Source of the DNA: Ochromonadaceae sp. CCMP2298
Lineage: Eukaryota > Sar > Synurophyceae > Ochromonadales > Ochromonadaceae
NCBI GenBank assembly: GCA_026770595.1
Contig: MU634236.1
Location: 1,479 to 14,115, forward strand
DNA length: 12,637 nucleotides
Direction: 5' to 3'
Part shown: positions 1 to 5,537 of the stretch, one piece after another
How positions within the stretch are numbered: the first letter of the stretch is position 1
Layout of the letters: each line of letters starts with the position of its first letter
Notes under the pieces: model-generated
Told to the model about the DNA's origin: nothing
The model's database searches: none
What the model saw: the letters and a program-made list of their open reading frames with translations, nothing else
Translations under genes and position numbers: made by a program

Positions 1-61
<61 letters not shown>

Positions 62-77
62 GGAGGGAGGGAGGGAG
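1..77. repeat. GA/GGGA microsatellite
   Basis: The first 62 bases are nearly pure (GA)n with one interruption, followed by four GGGA units. It lies downstream of exon 2 of the minus-strand phosphatase gene, so on the sense strand it is a long (TC)n tract, probably within that gene's next intron. The purine/pyrimidine strand split is typical of introns throughout this window. Confidence 0.95.
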
Positions 78-211
78 AAAGTGAGAGGGGGTGCAGGGGG
101 CACATAGGCAGCCAGCAAAGAGTGAGCAAATATGGGCGATATTGGGGACAGGGGAGAGGGTAGTGCTCCAGTGGGGTGGTGTGTGGGGGTGCGTGTGGTG
201 GAGGCGCTGAC

Positions 212-1155
212 CTGCGTATGCGTATGAATCGCACTGCCTGGCTGCTCTCTACGTTGTAATGCGCCACTATGATGCAGGCGATGGCGATGCCGGTGCGTCC
301 GAAGCCTGCGTGGCAGTGCACCGCGATGCGCCCGCCCGCGTCTAGCTCTCTGCAGGCCACAGTGACTATGTGGTTCATGAGAGAGAGGGGGGGGGTGGTC
401 ATGTCTCGCCAGTGGAAGTTGAAGTGCTTGACTGAGTGGGGAGAGGGAGGAGAGGAAGAGGGAGGATATGGGAGATGGGAGATAGGAGTCAGGATATTAG
501 CGGCAATTAAAGGGGGCAGGGGAGCAGGTGCATGCACTGGTAGGAGATAGAAGGTAGGAGTTAGGGGATAGAGGTAGCGGATAGAAGGTAGGAGGTAGGA
601 GGCAGGAGATCGGAGATCGGAGATAGGAGGTAGGAGGTAGGAGGTAGGAGGTGGGAGTTACTCACTGCCTTTCGCCATGAACACCTCCGGCGAGTAGGGG
701 AAGCCAGACGCCTCCAGCACACCGAACCCGCAATAGGGGTGCTCTCCCGGCTCTGTCAGGTTGAAGACGGCCGTTACACCCTGCGCTGCGAAGGACTCCA
801 GAGCGCCTGCGTGGAGGATGGGGTCTGAAGGCCGCTGCATCGCCACGATTGACTCGTTGATCCACGTACTGTGCAATCCCTTGATAGCCGGCTCGACCAT
901 GGATGTGTGGGCGGTTGCCCCGCAGCGCTTGCACTGCTCACCACCGCAGAACATACACCGCATGCGCTCCTTCTTCGGGAAGGCCGAGCCCACAGTTGCC
1001 AGAGCTGCCCTCTCCCTGATGGTTTCCCTTCGTGGAGTAGCATCTGTCTGGGCAATTATGGCTTCAGTACTCTTACGATCCATAGCTGGGGAGACTGGCT
1101 CCGCAGAGTCCGCGGGGCCAGCAGTTGGCATCGTTTCAGGCTTGCTCTCGCTCAT
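212..1155 (-). CDS. PTPDC1: PTPDC1-like dual-specificity/tyrosine phosphatase, 5' part (two exons, 3' end outside the window)
   Basis: Exon 1 runs 1155 to 666 and exon 2 from 431 to 212. The intron (665-432) has donor GTGAGT and acceptor CACTCAG. Joining in phase 1 makes Ile164 and gives a continuous protein of 236 residues before the next donor (CAG|GTCAGC at 211). The catalytic signature is HCHAGFGRTG, with Cys203 as nucleophile and Arg209 as phosphate-binding residue; Asp173 in the WRDM segment is the likely general acid. Family-specific stretches are the cysteine cluster CMFCGGEQCKRCG (residues 67-79), AIKGLHSTWINESIVAM (about 90-106) and EPGEHPYCGFG (about 135-145). From known biology, PTPDC1 is a centrosome/cilium-associated phosphatase of the CDC14-like group. 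The Met at 1155 was chosen because the reading frame is open from it and precedes the conserved block by a normal low-complexity N-terminus. The C-terminal part is not in the window, so the gene is partial rather than truncated. Confidence 0.85.
541..657. repeat. AGGTAGG-type minisatellite inside the PTPDC1 intron
   Basis: On the plus strand this is a run of imperfect 7-bp units such as AGGTAGG, AGATAGG and AGATCGG. It fills the intron immediately after the donor at 665-660. On the gene's sense strand it is pyrimidine-rich (CCTACCT units). No coding role is seen. Confidence 0.85.
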
Positions 1156-1317
1156 TTCTCCCAGATCTCTCGACCAATGACCACCAATACGCTACCCTCA
1201 AAGCATTGCATTCAGAGTCAATTGAATCTGATGTTCACTTGTCTGTTGACCCGACCCGCTGTTGCTGTTCCGAAGTCATAATGATCGTCCACCAGTCCAC
1301 TTCTTGGGCGTCCTCCC

Positions 1318-1332
1318 GTTACGCCCGTTACA
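1318..1332. promoter_or_regulatory. 15-bp motif GTTACGCCCGTTACA, copy 1
   Basis: The motif contains a direct repeat of GTTAC separated by GCCC. It lies 163 bp upstream of the phosphatase start codon at 1155. An identical copy lies at 3002-3016, about 182 bp upstream of the start of the minus-strand hypothetical gene at 2820. A regulatory role is inference from position only. Confidence 0.3.
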
Positions 1333-1467
1333 CTTCCTGACTATCTGATCTTACTTTGTGCCACCAACCCAATCTTTCGTTCAATGCTCCTAACGCCATT
1401 GAAGTTGGAACACGCGCCACGATTGAAGTTGGAACACGTGCTATAATACATTCTCAATCCTATGTGC
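1332..1467 (+). repeat. Dispersed repeat, copy 1 (contains GCCATTGAAGTTGGAACA)
   Basis: This stretch aligns with 3580-3687. Shared words in the same order are TTCCTGAC, CTTACTTTGTGCC, TAACGCCATTGAAGTTGGAA, GCGCCACG and TATGTG. In this copy the GATTGAAGTTGGAACACG word occurs a second time in tandem (1420-1438). Both copies sit 120-180 bp upstream of a predicted start codon, but in opposite orientation relative to the genes. Confidence 0.75.
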
Positions 1468-1518
1468 AAGCAAACTGTACCTGAAGGAAAGGGTAATTTC
1501 ATTTACTGGAACGCGATT

Positions 1519-1585
1519 CATGAAATCCCTTTTTGGGATTTCATGAATAACCCTTTCTCGGTGTAGGAGTACAGGTTAAGCTGTA
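1519..1585 (+). repeat. 67-bp hairpin repeat, copy A
   Basis: This copy is identical over all 67 bases to 1832-1898. It starts with a perfect hairpin: 11-bp arms CATGAAATCCC / GGGATTTCATG around a TTTTT loop (1519-1545). It then continues AATAACCCTTTCTCGGTG and ends GTACAGGTTAAGCTGTA. Upstream at about 1473-1499, AACTGTACCTGAAGGAAAGG is an imperfect inverted match to the 3' tail, so this copy may be the core of a larger inverted-repeat element reminiscent of a MITE. Confidence 0.9.
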
Positions 1586-1755
1586 GTAAGTGAATGCATA
1601 GATCCCTTCCTGACTGGTCGGCTAGCAGTATGCTTTATTGTAGGTGCCGTTTTTTATGTGCAGTATGTTAAAAGCCGTATGCTATGTGCTGTACACTATG
1701 TGCTGTATGCTGTGTGCTGTATGCTGTGAAGAACTCTTTTTTTGGGTTTCTAAAT

Positions 1756-1813
1756 GAGGAAATCAAAGTAAGGATTTCCTCTTTAAACCTTTCTCAGTGT
1801 CGTAGGACAGGTA
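1756..1813 (+). repeat. Diverged hairpin repeat, copy C
   Basis: A 9-bp perfect stem, GAGGAAATC / GATTTCCTC (1756-1764 and 1773-1781, 8-nt loop), is followed by AAACCTTTCTCAGTG and GTAGGACAGGTA. The tail is similar to that of copies A and B. The stem sequence differs from theirs but still pairs perfectly. Confidence 0.6.
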
Positions 1814-1831
1814 CCACGGTCGCTCTTCAGG

Positions 1832-1898
1832 CATGAAATCCCTTTTTGGGATTTCATGAATAACCCTTTCTCGGTGTAGGAGTACAGGTTAAGCTGTA
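1832..1898 (+). repeat. 67-bp hairpin repeat, copy B
   Basis: Identical to 1519-1585, including the 11-bp-arm hairpin and the whole 40-base tail. The sequence differs immediately outside both ends, so the repeat boundaries are sharp. Confidence 0.9.
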
Positions 1899-1959
1899 CT
1901 TTGTACAGCAGCAGAAGGGCCTGGCTCTGTCAAATAGTACTGGTTTTGCTGTACTTTAC

Positions 1960-2050
1960 AGTAACATTAAAGTACAGGATTATACTTAAAGTACAGTAAT
2001 TTAGTATTCCAGTCTTAAAGTACAAAAATGTACTGGAAAATCTGTACATT
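1960..2050. repeat. AAAGTACA-rich degenerate repeats
   Basis: The words AAAGTACAG, TAAAGTACA and TGTAC(T) recur at short intervals in both orientations, so the stretch can fold on itself. It is low-complexity intergenic DNA with no coding signal. Related GTACA repeats occur at about 5428-5460. Confidence 0.55.
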
Positions 2051-2224
2051 TACTTTGCCAGTGTTAGGAGCAGAAGGAGGGGGTCGAGCAGTCAAGTATC
2101 TACAGGGATGCAGGGAGCCACCAAGGCACTGCCTGCTCGGGGCTCCCAGCCCACCCCCCTGCACGCACCTGGAAATGGGGACTGCGAGATTGCAAGACGG
2201 GCGACGGGTGGGAATGCGAGACTG

Positions 2225-2820
2225 CTACGCCCCTGATCTAATGTTGGCCAGTATAAGATAAGGCAGCAGAGTCATGGCGTATGCGGTGACGTTTGCGGTG
2301 AGCCATTTCGGTAGCAGCGGCCACGCTGCTACTATCAAAGCCAAGAAAGATACTCCAATCGCGGCATTGAACTTCCCATCAGTCTTCTCCATGGCGGCCT
2401 CGACCTCAGCCTTATCCGCAGTCCGTTCGGAAATCCTGGTGGCCTCCATCTTCATGATGGCGGCCTCGACCTCAGCCTTATCCGTTGTTCGTTCGGAAAT
2501 CCTTTTGGCCTCCGCTTTGACCATCCCCTCGTTCAGCCTCCCCTTGTCCACCAGCCGTAAGCACCCCCTCCAGTACTAATAAGCGCAAAAACACCAATGC
2601 CGTAGAGACCCTGCTGCGCTAGCGACAGCGCGACAGGATCTATCGGCATGAATGGCATACTGGACGTCAGAAGAGACTCTCCAAGGTTCATGTGCATGGT
2701 GCGGCTGGTGGGACGAGCCAGAACCCTCCGGTGTCTCGAGAGAACCGTGGGGTCGCGGTTCAAGGCACACGCGCCCACGGCGAAAGAGATCAACAGAACA
2801 AGAATGATCGAACTCAGCAT
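2225..2820 (-). pseudogene. Hypothetical small membrane protein gene in two overlapping frames (frameshifted or spliced)
   Basis: No family was recognised. The upstream frame (2820 to 2533, 95 residues) begins with ATG and a hydrophobic leader, MLSSIILVLLISFAVGACA, which could be a signal peptide or anchor. It has a second hydrophobic patch near its end (GIGVFALISTGGGAYGWW). The downstream frame, open from 2569 to 2225, encodes a charged coiled-coil-like stretch built from two 22-residue repeats (each containing the core RISERT-DKAEVEAA). This is followed by a membrane helix (FLALIVAAWPLLPKWL) and a second hydrophobic segment. The frames overlap by about 37 bases and would be joined by a -1 shift. 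No classical slippery heptamer is visible. A run of five G lies in the overlap, so a sequencing indel, an inactivating mutation or a small unrecognised intron are all possible. The coiled coil plus membrane tail resembles small organelle membrane proteins in general, not a specific one. Confidence 0.4.
2398..2521 (-). repeat. 66-bp tandem duplication coding for a 22-residue repeat
   Basis: Two adjacent units share CGGCCTCGACCTCAGCCTTA and GTTCGGAAATCCT with a handful of substitutions, and both keep the reading frame of the minus-strand ORF. Frame-preserving duplication with mainly third-position-like differences supports past coding function. Confidence 0.75.
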
Positions 2821-3335
2821 ATTGACCGAAATTGTGGCGAGATGGAGATGGAGATGGAGTTGCTGGATGTATATGTCACCATGAGCGTGGATAATAACAT
2901 CAAGGACGTCATGTGCGCTTTAAACAATTGCTCGGGGGCGCGCCCCTCAGAGATCATTAGCAGAGACCGACGCCAATTAATCAAAATATTCACAAAAAAA
3001 AGTTACGCCCGTTACAAACACCTCCAATACGGGCAAATAAAAACTGGTGCAACCACCCAAAAATGAAAAGCACCACGCAAAGTGGTTTTTATTAAGGCTG
3101 CGGCCCTGAAAATGGGAATCTTCGGCTGCATCTGCCAATCGATGTGGACTCTAGGCTTTTTACGGCGTTGTCCAACGGACATATTTGGGCTCGTTCAAAA
3201 ACAAACTTCCACGCAGGGCCGCTCGATCTGACGGAACCTCGTGTCTTCACTCACCTGTCACTAATCTGGGCTCTCCTCACCAGCTTTGACAGGTTCTCTC
3301 TCTCGCCTCCGCAGCAGAGGGGCCAAGAGTGAACG
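2821..3335. other. Intergenic region, no gene recognised
   Basis: This stretch holds the second copy of the 15-bp motif (3002-3016) and GATGGA triplet repeats near 2842-2858. It also holds a small hairpin, ACCAC-GCAAA-GTGGT, at about 3073-3087 followed by TTTTT, and a pyrimidine-rich stretch with a possible splice acceptor (CCTCCGCAG) near 3306-3314. ORFs of 62-124 codons exist but look non-coding. Confidence 0.5.
3002..3016. promoter_or_regulatory. 15-bp motif GTTACGCCCGTTACA, copy 2
   Basis: Identical to 1318-1332. It lies about 182 bp upstream of the minus-strand start at 2820. The flanking sequence is unrelated to that of copy 1 on the left side, so this is a short shared word rather than part of a long duplication. 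Function is unproven. Confidence 0.3.
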
Positions 3336-3494
3336 ATGGAGGATCTAGATTTCCTCTGGGAGCCGGGCGAGCAGTCTGAGATGGACACGACGGGTGAAAG
3401 CGAAGACAGCTACGATATGACTGCTCCGCACTGTGCGGCAAGATCTTCTAGGTCTCCCCTCCACCAATCGCTGATTGGCGACGAAGGGAAATAA
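3336..3494 (+). CDS. Short acidic ORF, 52 codons, unknown
   Basis: The ORF starts MEDLDFLWEPGEQSEMD and ends at TAA (3492-3494). The first 30 residues are acidic and non-repetitive, followed by a Ser/Arg patch. A pyrimidine tract with a CCTCCGCAG acceptor-like site lies about 20 bases upstream of the ATG, so it could be an exon or remnant of a longer gene such as a mobile-element protein. No similarity was recognised and the ORF may be fortuitous. Confidence 0.2.
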   Translation: MEDLDFLWEPGEQSEMDTTGESEDSYDMTAPHCAARSSRSPLHQSLIGDEGK

Positions 3495-3810
3495 ACAGGA
3501 GAGGGGAGAAATCTATCAATGCAGCCTTTTTTTGTGGGAAAAAAATGAAACAACTGGTGGCAGCGGTTTTTTTTGTGGGTATTTCCTGACTTCTGAGCTT
3601 ACTTTGTGCCTCCATTTTTTTTAACGCTCTTAACGCCATTGAAGTTGGAACATGCGCCACGCACGATTGGTCCAATTTCTTATGTGATGTTCAACGCATT
3701 CAACGCTCCGTATGTGAATTGTACTTCCAACACACCAACAGAGCGCGTGGCGCACGGCAAGCATTCACAATTTAACCACGCAGTGCCAAGCACATCAAAG
3801 CATCCAAGAC
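3495..3810. other. Upstream region of the Gly-Asn repeat protein gene
   Basis: It contains two copies of TTTTTTTGTGGG (about 3527-3539 and 3567-3579), then copy 2 of the dispersed repeat (3580-3687), then about 120 bases leading to the start codon at 3811. No TATA box is evident. It presumably carries the promoter and 5' UTR. Confidence 0.45.
3580..3687 (+). repeat. Dispersed repeat, copy 2
   Basis: Aligns with 1332-1467 over roughly 100 bases with small gaps and substitutions; the longest identical word is TAACGCCATTGAAGTTGGAA. It lies immediately upstream of the secreted protein gene. Confidence 0.75.
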
Positions 3811-4918
3811 ATGTTCCTACTTTTCTCCTTCCTTCTCATCGCACTGGCGGGTCGCGCGCAGGCCACGGCCACTGCCGCTTCATCCGAGGAACTAGGTAGC
3901 CTCCGAGGTGCCGTTCTCTCCGCCCCCTCTCTCCATGCATCCCTGGCCTCGCCCTTGAGCTCCGGCTTCGGCTCCAGTCAGCTGGCCAACTTCCCGCTCA
4001 CCTTCACGTCAGGCTTTGTGCGCGAAGACACCGTGGACTTCGGCGCACGCCAGTGGGTCGGCGCCGTCGTCACCACCATCGGCGTCTGCTTCCCCGTCGA
4101 CACCTTGTCCAGGGACATCCAGAGCTTCCGAGTGAACTCGCTGGTGCTCTTGTCCGAATATCACGCCGAGCTGTCGAAGACCTTCTACAGCGACGACGTA
4201 TGCAGCGTTGAAATTGAAGCCACCACCACCACCACAACGCCTGCCACAGAGGTCGTGTCGCTGCTTCGGCAGAGCAAGCTGACGACAGAGAACGGTGTGC
4301 GGCTGACCACCTCCCTCTCGTACGTGCAGCAGCTGGACGAGGCGGTGCGCCCAGTGCCCAGAGGGATCGAGGCCTTCCTCGCATCGTGAGTACTCTTTGT
4401 CCCGTCTCATATCGCACAGCTTTGGAGTCACTAAAGAACTGAACACCCCCCCACACACACACACTCCCCCCCCTCCCCGCCACACACAGTGAGTACCTCG
4501 ATACCGGCTGCCAAGGCACCGAGAGAGTTGCGCCCATCTACAGAATCGGCCCTGTCAACGTCTGCGCCAGCCTAGTCAGGGGCTTTGGTACCGTAGAGTG
4601 TGACGCGAATGGTGAGACCCTCTCGATATTGCCTCTCTTGCTACTACTCCCACCAATCTCCCAATCTCATACTCTTACCCCTTCACACACCCAACACCGC
4701 ATCCCTCCCCACATAGAGGGGACGCTGACCGCCCTGGAATACAAATTTGACGCCGACCCCACGTGCACGGGTGAGTCTGCAGTGGTCTTCACGCGCCCGC
4801 TGACCTGCGCCCGCACCATGGCGAGAGGCGTGGAGGGCAATCCGCAGACCGTCTCCTGTCTGGCAGGTGATCGCACCGGCAACGGTAACGGCAGCGGCAA
4901 CGGCAACGGCAACGGCGG

Positions 4919-4976
<58 letters not shown>

Positions 4977-5010
4977 GGCGGCGGCAACGGCAACGGCAAC
5001 GGCAACGGCG

Positions 5011-5063
<53 letters not shown>

Positions 5064-5068
5064 GGCGG

Positions 5069-5153
<85 letters not shown>

Positions 5154-5276
5154 AGCAGCGGCGGCAACCGTAACGGAGACGGCAACCGCAGCGGCGGCAC
5201 CGGTGGCACCAGCGGGAACGGGGGCGGCAACGGCGGCAACGATGTTAGTATTAACCGCAACGGCGGCAACAATTAG
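3811..5276 (+). CDS. Secreted Cys-containing protein with long C-terminal Gly-Asn repeat (three exons)
   Basis: Exons are 3811-4385, 4490-4611 and 4717-5276. Introns 4386-4489 (GTGAGT...CACACAG) and 4612-4716 (GTGAGA...CACATAG) keep the frame, giving 418 residues. The N-terminus is a clear signal peptide (MFLLFSFLLIALAGRAQA, cleavage near residue 18). The folded part, about residues 25-286, has eight cysteines, consistent with disulfides. It has a Thr run (ATTTTTTPATEV) and three places where an aromatic-x-Asp segment precedes a Cys (FYSDDVC, YLDTGC, FDADPTC), hinting at a repeated module. Residues 287-418 are a Gly/Asn tail that is mostly (GN)n with GGGG interruptions, one NSS glycosylation sequon and a more varied Asn/Arg/Gly end. 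The protein is probably extracellular or cell-surface. No family was recognised, so a structural role is only inference. The ATG at 3811 has a purine at -3 and directly starts the signal peptide. Confidence 0.8.
4872..5160 (+). repeat. GGCAAC hexanucleotide array within coding sequence
   Basis: Dozens of GGCAAC units, interrupted by GGCGGC, GGCGACGGC and AGCGGC variants, encode alternating Gly and Asn. The near-perfect nucleotide repetition (almost only GGC and AAC codons) indicates recent slippage expansion. All other frames stay open across it, which creates spurious Ala/Thr, Pro/Leu and Val/Ala ORFs. Confidence 0.95.
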
Positions 5277-5537
5277 ACCCCAGATAGTAGATAACAGATA
5301 GCAGATAAAGCGGGTGCAGGATGGAGTGAGCCACGCACCGCAAGCACTAAGCACCGCAAGAGATGTAGCTGGAAAAACGCCCAGAGTGAGGGGTGAGGGG
5401 AGCGCCCGAGCCTGTCCCTGGTGTAGAGCAGTACAGTACGGTACAGTACAGTACAATACAGACTGTGTTCTTGCTTCTTGTTACATCGCAGTCGCTATAT
5501 ACATGGCATATGGGACAGTAATTTAAGTAACAGACGC
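5277..5537. other. Convergent intergenic spacer
   Basis: This is the 261 bases between the stops of the Gly-Asn gene (plus) and the DNAAF4 gene (minus). It has AGATA-type repeats at about 5281-5308 and a CAGTACAGTACGGTACAGTA run at about 5428-5460. It must carry both 3' ends, but no AATAAA signal is evident. Confidence 0.6.

Larger units (their letters stand above)
1156..2224. other. Repeat-rich intergenic region upstream of the phosphatase gene
   Basis: No convincing gene is present; the short ORFs here lack similarity or codon structure. It holds a 15-bp motif (1318-1332), one copy of a dispersed repeat (1332-1467), three hairpin-bearing repeat copies (1519-1585, 1756-1813, 1832-1898), a (TGTGCTGTATGC)-like tract at about 1672-1730 and AAAGTACA-type repeats at about 1960-2050. 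The AT content is higher than in the surrounding genes. Confidence 0.7.

Noticed and set aside
1318-1332. Reading the GTTAC-GCCC-GTTAC motif as an RFX X-box of cilium genes
   Set aside because: The X-box is an inverted repeat (GTT...AAC), whereas this is a direct repeat, so the identity is not supported.
1519-1545. Hairpin with T run as a bacterial-type terminator
   Set aside because: The T run is the loop, not a trailing tract, and the context is eukaryotic. The 67-bp duplication indicates a repeat element instead.
2274-2579. Plus-strand 101-codon ORF
   Set aside because: It is antisense to the minus-strand coiled-coil ORF. The 22-residue repeat with a membrane helix makes better protein sense on the minus strand.
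4667-5456. Long minus-strand and other-frame ORFs (Pro-Leu, Ala-Val, Ala-Thr rich) across the Gly-Asn region
   Set aside because: They are shadows of the GGCAAC array, which has no stop in any frame. Only the Gly-Asn frame joins by proper splicing to a signal-peptide exon.
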